From: Hevea brasiliensis
Lineage: Eukaryota > Streptophyta > Magnoliopsida > Malpighiales > Euphorbiaceae
Length of the DNA: 64,000 bases
Direction of reading: 5' to 3'
NCBI RefSeq assembly: GCF_030052815.1
Contig: NC_079498.1
Location: forward strand, 91,753,354 to 91,817,353
Position 1 is the first letter of the stretch. Every line of letters starts with the position of its first letter. The notes under the pieces were generated by a model, which was given only the letters and a program-made list of their open reading frames with translations, did no database searches and was not told the origin of the DNA. Position numbers and translations under genes: made by a program. Positions 1 to 12,935 of this stretch are shown one piece after another.

Positions 1-59
1 TTTGATACGCTCAAAAACTATAAACAAGGGTTGGTTGAATTGGGAAAATCTCCTTGGGG
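1..59 (-). pseudogene. Element G gag fragment, distal part (Tat/Ogre-like)
   Basis: Read on the minus strand, this continues the open frame that comes out of the gag remnant at 4182-4240 once solo LTR E and one copy of its TGCAA target duplication are removed. The translated stretch contains PRRFSQFNQPL followed by a VFER motif. This resembles the conserved segment ahead of the zinc-binding region in Tat-lineage gag proteins. The fragment runs off the left edge of the window. The lineage call rests on this motif and on the primer binding site at 9129-9146; it is an inference from family knowledge. Confidence 0.45.
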
Positions 60-64
60 TGCAA

Positions 65-3000
65 TGTAACATCCTCACTTTAAATAGTCCGTACGTTCTA
101 CTATTCCAGTGATCAATATCTGATTAGACAGCTAGAATGTCTGGAACTATAATTAAACTAGAGTGAGGAGTCATAAATAGACCAAATAATAGTAAAAATT
201 AAGGAAAAATTTTAGAAATAAAATACAACAAAGTTAAATGAGCCGATGCCCCGGTGATCGGTGACTTAACGGGAATTCACAGCTAGTAGCCCTAAACCTG
301 AGGGAAATCCCGTGATATAATTTCTGGGATGCCAGAAAAGAGTTACGGTGCCCTAGGTAGCATTAAAATGCCAAGAAAAGGTTAGGAGAATTTTTAAGAT
401 CGGTATAGACAATTTTAGTCCGTTAAGCAAAACGAAGGGCATTTTGGTCATTTCACATTCAGAGATAATTTTTGGCCAACTTGTCCATTTATGTAAATAA
501 ATTATATGACATAAAATATGAATAAAAAGTGATGAAAATTAAATTAAAAATGAGTAGAAAATAAATGAGAAAAGAAATAAAAATTAAATTAGATTTATGA
601 CATAAGTGTGAGGTCATAAAAGAATAAACTAAAATTTCTAACCAATGGGAATTTGCCAAGCAAGTAAAAAGGGGATAAATATCAATTAATTGAGAGAAAA
701 TTAAAACACATTTTGCCCATTTTCTTCTTCATTCAGTGGAATCTCACCTCTCTCTCTACCACCTCCATTTGTGCTCTTCCTTCTCACTAGATTCTCCTTG
801 TTAACACACCATAAAACCACTTGTTGACTTCACTAAATTTGATCCTCACATCGTAGAACACCACCAAGCAGCAATTTGAAGGAGAAATTTTGAAGATTAA
901 CAAGCTCAAGTTGGAGCTTCAAAGAGGTTAGTGCTAGTTATTCCTTTTCTCTCTTTTGATTCATTATTAAGAGCATAAATTAAGTTAGGAATTACAAAGA
1001 ATTGAAATAAAATCCATGTGTATGGATACCATGAATTTCGGCAGCCTTATGGGGGAAGTAGTTATAATTGTTTTGATGGATTTGAATGGTTTAGAAATGG
1101 TGTTTGATGTGTAAAAATCAATTAGAAATTGATTAGTATGCCTAATGTGACATGTGTTGTGTAAATCTTGAATTGGAGTTAGGGTTTGATATAAAAATTA
1201 GGAATTTAATGATATGTTGATAAATTGTTGATGTTGAGACCAATTATGGACTAATTGAAGTGTATAGAATGTGAATTATGGATGGTAGTAGTGTGGGAAG
1301 GTGGTATTGGGAGTGTTGTTCATGTGCAGGAAATTCTGGACCTATGAGTCCAGTGTGTTTAAATGAACATAAGTAGAGCTAGATAGCTCTAATTGGTGTG
1401 AGGCCAATTGAAGATGAAATTTAAGACCTTAAGCCACATTTTCATGAAGAAATCCTATCTAGAAAACCAACCTAAGTTGCCTTAAAAATTGACCTAATCC
1501 GGGTAACACACATACTGCCCCAAAAAATTAACAAAATGATGTTTGTTCATTTGGCTATAACTCAGTGTAGAAATATCCAAATGACCTAAATTTTATATCA
1601 ATAGAAAGCTTAGATAATTTAGAAAAACTTTCATGAAGGACATAAACTCATATTCTAAGCCTAACCAATTCAAATTGCTAATCAAATTTAGGACACCAAC
1701 CGCGTAACCAAATTTGCCCGTAAAACTGGTAAGGACCAATCCGCCGATTATGGTAAATTGACCATAACTTGAGCTACAAAACTCCAAATGGAGTGATTCA
1801 AAAAGGAAAGTAAAGAAGACACATAAAGGAACAACTTTGATGGGGAAAAGTTTTACTAAATTTTCACTGTAGCTTAGACCAATGGAACAGTACACATAAG
1901 ACACAAAAACTGAATTTTTGAAAATACTTCTAGAAGGCTTTGATTTGCAATTGGTAATCAATGCCAACAAACTTAGAATCCAAAATATGGTATAAATATA
2001 TATCAAACATTTGTGTATATATTATGAATTAAAAAGTTAACCTTTGAAGGGAAATGGTTAAGTGAATAGTAACTACAAAAAACTTAAGTTACTAATGGGG
2101 TCAATGGTACCCCACTTAAAGGATTTAATGTATACCTAAATTATGAGAATAGGTAGATGGGAATTATATTCTTATCATAAATAGAACTTAGGAGACATTG
2201 TTAATATATTTTGAAATGTGGTTTGAAAATCAATATAAATGAAAATGTTGAACTTAGGGACATGTAAAATGATGTAATAAATTAGATAAGGAATTATAAA
2301 GGAAAAATAGATAATATAATTGATAAATTATGAATTATATAAATGATATTCATGAATATATGCATTAGATGAAAATGAGTCTAGATATTGTATTTCCACT
2401 AGGAAATAAAGTTTAAAATATTGCAACAAATATATATAATGGAATATATAATGAAATAATAGACCCATTAATATTAATGGTACATGAGAGAAAATAAGGA
2501 GAATTATAAATACCTAGTAAGCAAAGATATCTTTTGAATTGCAAATGATAATTCGTATAAATTTTGAAATGAATAAATGAATCACATAAATGTGTGAATA
2601 GGACTTTAGTTCTCGTTAGGAAAGAAAGGAAGAGTATTTTGAGTACAATGGTACATGAGAACCATTGTTGTGAATTGTGGTCAAAATGAAGGATAAAATG
2701 AATGTATAAATGATGAGAAAAGCATAAATTATGTATAATTGTGATTCAGAAAATTTATGTTCCCACTGGGAACAGAATTAAGTGATACAAATTGTAATTA
2801 AAACTTATAATGAATTAATGATATACTAATACATATTAACACTTAATGGTACTTATGTGTCCATGTATCGCCTAGACATGTGTGTCAGATTGGATAGATT
2901 GACATGCCAATAGGGTATTGTTTTAGCAGTATTGCGTAAGGCTTTATGCCTATATTTATGGCTTTATGCTCGCACTTATGGCTTTTATGCCCGATTATAT

Positions 3001-4176
3001 GTTATCATGGCTTTTAGCCATATTGATATGTTATAATGGCTTTTTAGCCATACTGACTGCATACGTGGTTGACGTTCCGCGTCCCATGATATGACGGCCC
3101 GAGGCACCGCGGTGTCCAGTGCCAATGACCCGTTATCCAGTTTAGTCAGCCTGTCATAGGTTACCTGGGCAGTGTAAATTATTGAAATTTTTTAAGAACA
3201 TTAGTAATTAAAAACATTAGAAAGTATTGGATGAAATGAGAAAAAAAAAATAGCAATGGAAACATAACTGAATCAAGTAGTACAAATGAAAATTTCAAAA
3301 TTGTAGAAACCAAAAATACAATACTCCTAGAATTAATCTGTATATCGAATATTATTACTGTATAAACTCAGCACTTCCAAAGAGGGACAAAAATAGAATA
3401 TAAGATAGTTGATATTAGAAATATCATACTAAATTTAATTGATATCCGAGGATCTAAATTATACTTTAGAATTATACTTCAGTCTTTCTTTATTTGTATA
3501 TATTATTTTCTTGTTATATTATTGCACCACTAAGTAGCAATGCTTAGCGCGATGGATTGTTTCCTTCGCGTAGGTACTGAAGGTAAAGCCCAGCAAATAT
3601 TAAACAAGGATTTTGGAGTTCTGATCTGCAGAAGTGTCTGAAGTATTCAAGGTTGTCACCTCCTCAGCAATGCATGTAGATAGGGCCCATATAGATCATA
3701 TTTTGTATTTTGTATAAAATGCTTAGATATTGTATTGTAATGTAGATTATGAACAGGTAATTAATAGGAATGTGATGTAAATTAATAAATTAGTTTTTTT
3801 CACATGTAATTAATTTATATATCATGTAAATTATGAAATTATATAATTTGAGCATGAATGAGATTGCATGGGTTTGAAGACAAAATTGAAATATATAGAT
3901 GATGCATAAAATGATGAGATGATTATGAGAATTATTGATGAGATTTTTATTGTAAAATATATTATTAAAAATTTCAAGCAGATGAATAGTAAATCACGTC
4001 AAACGATAATAAAATAGGAGAAATTTCGTTGGTTTCTCCATAAGAAAATAATTAATATTAAAAATGTAACGAGTTCAAAATTTTTTAAAAAATAAAGTAA
4101 GATAAGTTAGGGTGCTCCGGTACCGAGTGTGATATGCCTTGCTCGGCTACATTGTAGACGGGTGAGGGGTGTCGCA
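65..4176 (+). mobile_element. Solo LTR E (Ty3/gypsy, family A/E/F)
   Basis: A lone long terminal repeat starts TGTAACATCCTC and ends GGTGTCGCA, and is flanked by the perfect 5-bp target duplication TGCAA (60-64 and 4177-4181). It has no primer site, coding region or second LTR, so it is a solo LTR left by LTR-LTR recombination. Its start and its last ~60 bp (CTCGGCTAC, GTAGACGGGT) match LTR A (9161-12793) and its start matches LTR F (61145), so the three are one family. Its length, 4112 bp, is large for an LTR. Two copies of the shared 'CCATAACT...ACAACTTT' module lie at 1552-1642 and 1761-1845. It inserted into the gag of element G. Short antisense open frames inside it are not credible genes. 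Confidence 0.88.
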
Positions 4177-4433
4177 TGCAAGACACAATTTGAACCTTAA
4201 TAACTTTAATGTCACTTAATTGGCCTACCTTAGGTTCTCTTTCCAAAGTTGACCACAATTTTCTCTTCCATCTCAAACATTTTGGCATTCAAGGTTTCAT
4301 CAAGCATGGCCATAATTTCTTCCATCCTAAGTAGTGCAGGTGAAACCCTTACTAGTCTCTTCCCTTCCCTAACCCAAGTGACCTGATCGGAAGTCTCTTT
4401 AGTGTGTTTCGAGGTTATGTTTGCTAAAAAAAG
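4177..4433 (-). pseudogene. Element G gag fragment, N-terminal part (Tat/Ogre-like)
   Basis: A minus-strand frame is open from 4433 to a stop at 4230-4232, with an internal Met at 4325 that begins MEEIMAMLDETLNAKM. Shifting frame near 4240 gives a second open stretch (KVGQLSDIKVIKVQIVSC) that continues across the E insertion site into 1-59. The two stretches together look like one gag reading frame with a frameshift, cut by LTR E. Tat/Ogre gag identity is inferred from the downstream RRFSQFNQPL motif and from the primer site of G. The frame does not begin with a clear start codon (stop at 4434-4436), so the true gag start is unknown. Confidence 0.45.
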
Positions 4434-5170
4434 TTAGGATTTATGGGTTAACCTAAACATGCTCTGTACATGAATGTAATGCATGAATGAACTATTTTTT
4501 CTTTTTATTTTTCCTTTACTTTTGCAAAACCAAAACCAAATCATACAAATAGAACCTAAATTGAACCAAAACTAAACCATATAAGCTGAACTAAAGTTGG
4601 ACCAAAGACTGAATCAAAACTGAAAAAAACATCTCTATAACTAAATCTTCGGCCACTTATACCTCCAACTCTCACGTGTAGGATAGAAAAAAAAATTATA
4701 TTCTAAGCTACGGTACACTGGACACACCAACAGGGGGTGGTCCAGGACAATCCTTCCCTTATAAACAAAGGATTCTTATCCTTAGAGATTAATCATAAGT
4801 AAGCATCCTCTTGCTTAACATGGGTTTTGAAATGGACTTGGGCCTATATACACATTGGGTTTATGCATAGGCTTAGGTTCATCTCAACTACCACTAGAAC
4901 TTATGGTTTGAATAGTAAGGTTATAAATCTAGCACAACAAAAATCTATGGTGTACCTAAGGCTGAAATCTATGGTTCATGGGCTTCATCAGGTAGGAAAA
5001 GGGTCACCTATGCGAGAGCTTGTCCATTAAGCACAATGGTCAGAGCTGTGGCCCTTTTATATACTCGAAGGTATGTGTATGGGGTGCTAGCATTCACCAA
5101 TTCGTCATAGCTCGAGTGGAACTATGGTCTCCTTGGCTAGTACTAGCAGGGCTAAAAAGGGTAAGGGTTA
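4434..5170 (-). other. Leader region of element G, non-coding
   Basis: Between LTRs E and B1 no convincing gene is seen. By position it is the untranslated leader of minus-strand element G, between its primer site and its gag. Bases 5166-5170 are the left copy (GGTTA) of the B1 target duplication. An open frame of 67 codons at 4827-5030 on the plus strand has no recognisable motif. Confidence 0.4.
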
Positions 5171-8100
5171 TGTAACACCCCTATTTGCATAGCTTGGTAA
5201 ATTTTACTGTTCCAGTGACCGGTATCAGTCCGGACAATTAAAAGGATTAGAATCACATCTAAGACAACTAGATAAACCTTGAATGCAAATAATTAGTAAT
5301 TGCCAAATAGTTAAGTATAAAGAAGAAAAACAAAGCATAAAAAGTTAAATGAGCCGGGAGTCAAAGTGATGGGTGACCTTCCCGGGAAATGACTGCGAGG
5401 TCAGTCTTAACTCAAATTTCGAACCGGAAAATGTGACGCCGCGGTCCTTAGGACTATTGTGAACATAGTGGAAAAGAGAAAATCAAGAAAAAGAATTTTT
5501 AAGCAGGTCAAATAATTAGGTCAGGGATCCGAAAGAAATATCGAATAACTTGTAAACTGGATCAGACTGGCGAGGGACAATTTGGTCAATTCACCCCTAG
5601 AGGTGATTCCTGACCTAACTGTCCAATAAAATTTGAGAAATAAATATTTTGAAATATAGAATTAAATTAAAGAAGTGAGGAAAAAGAAAAGAAAAGGAAA
5701 ATTGAATTATGACATCACAAAGATGATGCCAAAAATGAGGTCATAAATAAATTTTCTATTTAATTAAATTGTTGACTAAGTCAATTAGAAAATAAAAACA
5801 AAAAAATTGAAAAGGGAAAGGGGTCTTCTTCTCTTCATTTTGCCGTAGGTTTCTCTCACTCTCCCTTCTCTCACTAAACCTCCATTGAAGCTCAATTTTG
5901 AGATTGAGTAATCCCAAATTTAACCCTAAAATCCCCCAAAATTTCCCATTAAACCTTGTTAACTTCACTTAAGAAGAAGATTGAGCAAGAAGGAAAGAGA
6001 GAAGAAATTGGTTGAGTGAACTTCAAAGTTGAGGTAAGTTATTTAAAGTGAAATTCTTTAGTTAAAGCATATGATTTAAGTTAAGTTAACTTAGAAATTA
6101 ACTTAAAATTAAAAGAAACAATTGTTGAGGGACCAAATAAGAATTTTGGCCAGCCTTAGTTAGGGTTTGAAATAAATGAGTTTGAGATGTTTGAATGGTT
6201 ATTTAGATTGAGTTGTGTATGTGAAGTATGGATATATGTTTTGAATGTATTAGATTTAAACTCTATGTAATTAGGGTTTTAAGCATTTTAAAAAATTAGA
6301 AAAAAAGTTGAGAATTGTGCATTTGATGTAGTTGACCTTACTTGAGTTGAGAAATAGTCAATTGTGACCATTTGTGGTGTGTATGAATTGTTGGAACCAA
6401 GTTTCAATTCGGATAGGTTAGGATCAATATGCAGGCAGCTTGACCTAGGTCCTTTTCAGGGATCAAAACTGAAAATTTACCAACCCAACTGATGTGAGGC
6501 CAATTGAGAATGAAACTAGACACAAAATTGACCATTTTTCATTTAGGAATCATGCCCAGAAAATGGCCATAACTTAGTGAACAATTAGGCCAAATCCGGA
6601 TTAGGGCACACTGCCCTGTACAAAAATGACTAAATGAACAGTAGTTACATAAATGACCATAACTTGGTCTAGGAAGGTCCAAATGACCTGAATTTTATAC
6701 CGATAAAAATCTGAGACATAGCCCTACAACTTTTATGAAGAAAACAAACCCAAATTTTGACCATAACCTATCTGAAAAATCACATGCATTCAACACCCAA
6801 AAACTGCCAATATCCAGAAAATGTCCAGGATTCTAGGTAACACCAAATTCGGCCAGCCTTAGAAAAATAGGCATAACTTGGGCTACAAAACTCCAAATGG
6901 AGTGATTCAAAAAGGGAATTAAAGCTAAGACAATAAGGAACAACTTTGATGAAGGACACTTAGCCAAATTCTCACAGTAACCAGACCAATGGAACAGTAG
7001 AATACAGGGGACCAAAACTGAAAAATTATAATTTCTCTTAGGAGACTTAGAAATTGAATTGGCAATCAATGCCAACAAAATTGACACCCAAAATGTGGTA
7101 TATGGGTGCAATTAGAACTAATAAACCTATTAAGTATAGAAAAGTCAATATTTTGACTTGAATAGTGCCATGAATAGTGCCACCATACACAAAAATGTGA
7201 AAGACCCGAAATTTATAAACCGTAATAGGTAGGATAAGTCTGCAAAGAAATTGTTGGAATTTAAGTATTAGAAATGGATACTGAAGCACTTTAAATTTAT
7301 GTGTTTCAGTTGGAAAGGGATCTTCGAAGGAGAAACGAAAGTTTGAGTAAATTGAGTCGACAAAAGAGGTTTGTGCACAACTAGTTTTTAATTGAATTTG
7401 TTTTGAATATTTTACGTAATTAAATGATTTTATTTTTCCTTATGCACTATGTTTATCAATTATGGGATTTATTTCAATCATTATTGAAATTAGTATAGCA
7501 AGCATGAGTTTCGTTTTGTGAAATATTATTTCAACAATTATTGAATATTGTTTTGGACTGGATAAATTATGTTTTGAATTGTGACGGGCAATTTGCATGA
7601 ATAAAATACAAAATTTTGTTTTGCATAGTGATGAGCATAAAAAAATTTATGGAATATTGGAATTGATCTTGAAATAATATTGTGTTGTGATTTATGCTCA
7701 CAAAAAGAATAAAGAAATGCATGATATGTTTTTATATCTCACTATAGATGCTTGACTAGGTTATTACCCGTCTCTATATCATTTGTTGATGAGACAATGG
7801 AGTTAGCTTTGTTTTGTTTTGAATACCATGGTATGTGCACAGGCTTAGATTCTCCTCTTATTAGAGGTTAGATCTAAGTTTTTGTTATGGACCCGTTGGA
7901 AGTTTCATTATTGTGTTGTGTACTGTGCATGATGATTCGACCTCCCCGACCATAGGGAGTTAGAATCACCCTGAAGATGGCCCTTTCGGATTAGTCTTGC
8001 ATAGTTAGTGAGATAAAGAATGGGTTTTGATTGATAAGAAATTGTGATTTTAAATGAGATTGTGCACAAATGATTTTATTAAAATAATTGTTTATTTCCA

Positions 8101-9033
8101 TAATTGCAGGAATTATTTTTATTGTTCAGTAGTGATTTGACAAATTAAAATTTTGATCAAGGTTATTTTAACAAGTGACTATTATTATTGGCAATGAAAA
8201 TTTTGACATTTGGAAATTGGTTAAGTTTCGAGATTTCAAAATTTTTGGTATAATTATTGTCAATGTATATTGTATTACATTTTAAATTATAGTTGTGCAC
8301 CACTGAGTTCACCACTCAGCGATAGCTTTGTATGCTGTCACAGGTGAGAGTAGAGATAGAGCAGTTGAGTGAGATTCCTGCAGCTGTACCTTGAAGACCG
8401 CTTGTGACTGGCCTCGGGTATATTATAGGTATATCCTTGTATATTAGATTTTGATTATGCATGTAAATATATGTGTGTAAATTATTTGAGCAGTTATACA
8501 AAAACTCTTGTAATATTATTTTGGTATGTAATGAAATGCTAATTATTGTAATGTTCAAACTTATTTTTGAGTTTTGCAATGAATGTAAATTAATTTTTCT
8601 TTAGCGGAATATGAATGAAGTCATTTAATATTATTTTTGAAGATAATTGAATTGAGAATTGTTTTGAATTATGGAGTTGGGAGAAATGATGTTGATTTGT
8701 GTTGTGAAAGTGGTTGATTTTGATGAAATGAATTATTGGAAGTGTTTTTAAAGATGTTTGAAGAACTGTTTTTCCCAAATATAGGCAGCACTCTGCCGAA
8801 AATTTTCCAAAATTTGAGTAAAAATAAAAATGTACAAAAATTTTAACTAGTCTTTAAACTTCAAGTAAAAGTTTTTAATTCCTACCAAAAGTGCTCGCCA
8901 CCTTCGAAAAGTAAGAAAATTGTTTTAAAATCTCTTGTAGTATATTTAATGGGTTACCGATAGGCAAAGTACGGTAATTCATTAGATGTACTACGGGATC
9001 ATGTTACATCTTACTGAGGGGTAGGGTGTGACA
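5171..9033 (+). mobile_element. Solo LTR B1 (Ty3/gypsy, family B)
   Basis: It starts TGTAACACCCCTATTTG and ends GTAGGGTGTGACA, with target duplication GGTTA at 5166-5170 and 9034-9038. It has no internal region, so it is a solo LTR of 3863 bp. B2 (17998-21463) and B3 (30207-33652, reversed) are the same family, with matching starts (ACCGGTRTCRGTCCGG) and matching ends. Modules of the shared LTR motif lie at 6656-6740 and 6870-6960. Its last 132 bp (8902-9033) are duplicated at 14873-15004, as part of a larger tandem duplication. Confidence 0.9.
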
Positions 9034-9160
9034 GGTTATTTGTGTGATAGTGTAGTGGCATGAAAAAACGTTTAACAAAGGAATAATATTAGACTAATAA
9101 AAATGTATTGGAGTAACTATCCATTTAATCCCCAGTAGAGTCGCCAAACTGTAGAGGTGG
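9034..9160 (-). other. Element G leader, primer site and LTR edge (copy 1)
   Basis: This is the stretch of element G between solo LTR B1 and element A. It holds the right copy of the B1 target duplication (9034-9038), the start of the G leader, the primer site (9129-9146) and the first 11 bp of the G LTR (9150-9160, TGTAGAGGTGG). The last five of those bases form the A target duplication. A copy at 15005-15131 has the same length and six substitutions. Confidence 0.7.
9129..9146 (-). other. Primer binding site of element G
   Basis: On the minus strand it reads TGGCGACTCTACTGGGGA, and three bases (9147-9149) separate it from the LTR edge at 9150. A TGGCGACTCYRCTGGGG site just inside the LTR is characteristic of Tat/Ogre-group Ty3/gypsy elements, which use a tRNA other than initiator methionine. 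It fixes the orientation of G as minus and the LTR/internal boundary. Confidence 0.65.
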
Positions 9161-12100
9161 TGTAACGCCCTCACCTTAGGTAGTTCGCACATCCTACTGT
9201 TCCGACGACTAATGTTTGTTCGGACAGCTAGAATTCCTGGAACTATACTTAAACTAGGGTGAGGAGACATAAATTGATGAAATAAAGACCAAGAAAAATT
9301 AAGAAAAAATAAAAGAAATGAAATGTAATTAGGTTAAAGGAGCCGGGACCATGGCGATGGGTGACCGTACCGAGAAGTAACTGAGAAGACAGTTGCCGAC
9401 CCCAGACCCGCGAGGAACCCTAAGAAATAATTTTTAGGACTTAATTAAAGGTTTACTGAGATATAAATGACATTAAAAATATCAAAGAAAATTTAAAAAA
9501 TTTTATTAATCAGTACAGATAAAAATAACCTGACAAGTATAACAAAGGGCATTTTGGTCATTTCAACCTCATAGTCGAATTTTGACTTAAATGTCAATTA
9601 AAATAAGAGAGATTAAAACACATAAAATAAATTAAATTGTGAATATATGAATAGAAAATGGGAAAAGAAAGAAAGAAAATCAAATATAAATATATGAGTT
9701 ATTATTAACTATGATGTAGAATGACATTATTTAAATTATTCAACCAATTGTAAATTAACCACTATAAAAGGGGATAAGAAGACACTTAAAGGAATTAAAA
9801 ATTCAACCACTCAAGTCATCTTCTTCCTCTTGCTTTCCCATGGCCGAACCTTCCTCTCACGAACTCCCACCATTTTCAGGCTTTTGAGCTTGATTTCCTC
9901 CCCTTTCTCACCATATTTTCCATAAATCCCTTCAATAAAAGTTGTCTCCACACCATAAGGAAGCTCTCAGCAGCCACAAGGAGTAGAAATTTTAGAGTTT
10001 TCACAAGTTGAAGAATTGTCCATTCAAGGTTAGTGCATAGTTTCTCTTCCTTTCTTCATTAAACCTTGAATTAAGGTTGAGATGAGTTAAAGTTGCATGA
10101 AAAACTAAGAAAATAATGGGTTTATGAGGTCACTAATTTCGACAGCCTTGGGAAACATGGGGGTTTCATAAATTTATGCATGTAAATGGTGATTAGTGGT
10201 ATTGATGAATAAGTAAATGTGCATTGTATGTTGAGTGATGAAGTTATATGTACTAGAAATTTGATTGCATGTGTATGTTTGAGATTGACGCTTTGAATTA
10301 GGATTTTGACCTAACTATCGAAGATTTTGTGTAATTGCCAGAATTTGACTTTGTTGAGATGAGTTGATGATGTTTAGAAGTGCGATGAATGCTAAATTGT
10401 AGTTTGGGAGATTGGAGGAAATGATTGGGAGTGTACATTTTCCATACAGGTTTGAGACTTTATAAGTCCAGTATGTGTTTTGAGTCATAACTGAATTTGT
10501 GTTGCTTCAATTGGTATGAGGAAAATTGGAGGTGAAATTAGACCCAAAATACTCCATTTTCCATAAAGAAACTATGCCCAAATTCTATCCACAAATTAAC
10601 TTAATTACTGTCCCAATCCGGCTGAATATATAATGAACCTAGAAAAATAGCCAAATGAATAGGCCATAACTCCCTCTAGACAGGTCCAAATGACCTAAAT
10701 TTCACACCATTGGAAAGCTTAGACATAGGACTACAACTTTCATGAAGGACACAGAGCCTAGAAATGCCTTTAACCAAACCAAATTGCTAGCCCAAGTTAA
10801 GTCACAAAACTGTCCAGAACCATATTGCCCAGAAATTGCTGGACATAGGCTTACCCGACCAATTTTGGAAAAAAGGCCATAATTTGGTCTACAAAAATCC
10901 AAATGCAATGAAACCAGTGGCAAAATTTCCCTAGGACACAAATCTACAATATTGGTATTTTGATCAAAACCCAAAAATCAAGGAAACTAGGTTAATTGGC
11001 TAGGTCAATTTAGTATGCAAATTCTAGAAATTGCCTAAGTGACCACTTGACCCCAGAATAGTCTTTTAGTCATATCTTCCACTAGAAAACTCCAATTGGG
11101 ATGAGCCATACTGTTATGGAAACCTAAGAAATAGGGCTCCAACTTTGTTTTAGACACCTTCCTCAAATTTTGAGTATAAGAACCCTAAAAGTTAAGTAAA
11201 AGCCACTGACTTAAACTGGAATCCTATTGGTACAGGGTACTTGAGTCTAGGCCAGTTATTTGGCTATAATTAATTCTACAAAACTTTAAAAATTTCAATT
11301 CAAAATTTTGAGTGATCATAAGACATAGGGAAACAAATTCTATGAAGAACACTTGGCCTAAATGTGGCTGAAACCTCTTCAATTAAATTGGTAAGTTGTA
11401 ACTCTAAAATCTGCCTAGTTAAAGAGCCAGAATTAGGAAATGATCCAGTTATAGTTATTTGATGATAACTTGAGCTCTAGAAATCTAAATGACATGATTC
11501 AAAAAGGGAAAACAAAGACAAGACATAAAGGAACAACTTCCATGAAGGAAGTATAGCCAAACAGTGGCCACAAATTGATCAAATTGATAGGTAAATTAAA
11601 AATATTAAAACTGAACCTAAAGAAAAGTTCATGAAACAAATTATTTTATAGTAGGGTTTTAACCCTAATATGTTGCTAAACACTAAATTACAGGAAATAG
11701 GTATGTGGGACCCACTTTTCCACTACAAATTAACATAAAATTTCTAATAAGAAATTAATAATGTTTAATTGCCCAAAGTAAACCTAGGCTTATGTATATA
11801 GCTTGGATAGATTGTTATACCAATTAGGGAGTACAGATAGCAGTACTGCCTACATGAATAAACATTGATCGACAAAATATGCCTGATATGATTGTTCTAC
11901 AGGCTATATGCCTGCCCGTTAGCCATTGTGCCTAATTTTCATTTCAGGCTTTAAAAGCCTGCCTGCTTGCCTTGTGCCTGACATGACAGTTGTATACAGG
12001 GTAGACATATGATTGTCTAACCAGTATACTCCCGTGTATCCAATACTTATAGTCTGTTATAGGTTACTTGGGTACTGTTATAACTTAATTAAGACTGAAA

Positions 12101-12793
12101 ATAAGAGAAATGAACAGAAAAGATACTGTTAAATCTAATTATTCCCAAAGTGCAGAAAATTCATAAATAACTTAGATTTTATGAAATTAAGCATAGAATA
12201 ATTATTTAGTTGCTTTTATTTTAAATTTTTGCACCACTAAGCAATTTGCTTAGCGCATTGGTTTTCCATCGCGTAGGTACTGGGGACCAGACATAGCCAC
12301 AGCAGCAGCAGTAGCAGTAGTGTTTTGACAGAGCTTGACCAGATTTACCAGTGTCTATTAGTCACCTCAGTAGTTTATATTTTGTTGGTAGGGCCCATGT
12401 ATTAGATTTTATATTTTGGTTTACTATACATAAACATCATGTAATTACATTTTGAGATTGTAAATAAAATTATAAATTATTGTGTATAAACTTTTATATG
12501 AATGATTATGAGTAAATTAGATGAATGTTTGATGACATAACATGACATGGAAAAATATGAATGGAATATGATTATGTTGACAGGTAAATATTAGAAACCC
12601 GCCAAATGCAAATAAAAATGAAGAGACTCTGCTCGGGTCTCCACAGAAATAAATTGTGATAAAAAAAAATTACCACATATTTTCTATGATATTTAAATTT
12701 GACAATGGACAGAACAAGATAAGATAGGGTACTCCGGCGCCGAATATGGCATGCTTTGCTCGCCTACACTGTAGACGGGTAAGGAGCGTCACA
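9161..12793 (+). repeat. 5' LTR of element A
   Basis: It starts TGTAACGCCCTCACC and ends GAGCGTCACA, 3633 bp. A second near-identical copy forms solo LTR 15132-22233 once B2 is removed. The shared module is repeated about five times inside (near 10662, 10877, 11072, 11262 and 11464), spaced roughly 190-215 bp apart. No protein is encoded. Confidence 0.88.
9763..9770 (+). promoter_or_regulatory. Probable TATA box of LTR A
   Basis: TATAAAAG followed by GGGGATAAG, about 600 bp into the LTR, is a good plant TATA element. The same site is kept in the second copy (about 15735). It would mark the U3/R boundary of LTR A; this is inferred from sequence only. Confidence 0.5.
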
Positions 12794-12798
12794 TTTAG

Positions 12799-12816
12799 TG
12801 GTATCAGAGCAATGGT
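12799..12816 (+). other. Primer binding site of element A (initiator tRNA-Met)
   Basis: TGGTATCAGAGC begins five bases after the LTR end. It is the standard plant retrotransposon site complementary to the 3' end of initiator methionine tRNA. The distal six bases (AATGGT) are diverged. Confidence 0.8.
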
Positions 12817-12935
12817 TTAAGCAGTCCTAGATCTAGATAAGTAGAAATAGATAGAGTGCATCACATGCATGGGCCTTTAAATAGAGTCGAGGTGACACTA
12901 ATGCAGATCTATTCTTTATTTATTTTATAGGATCG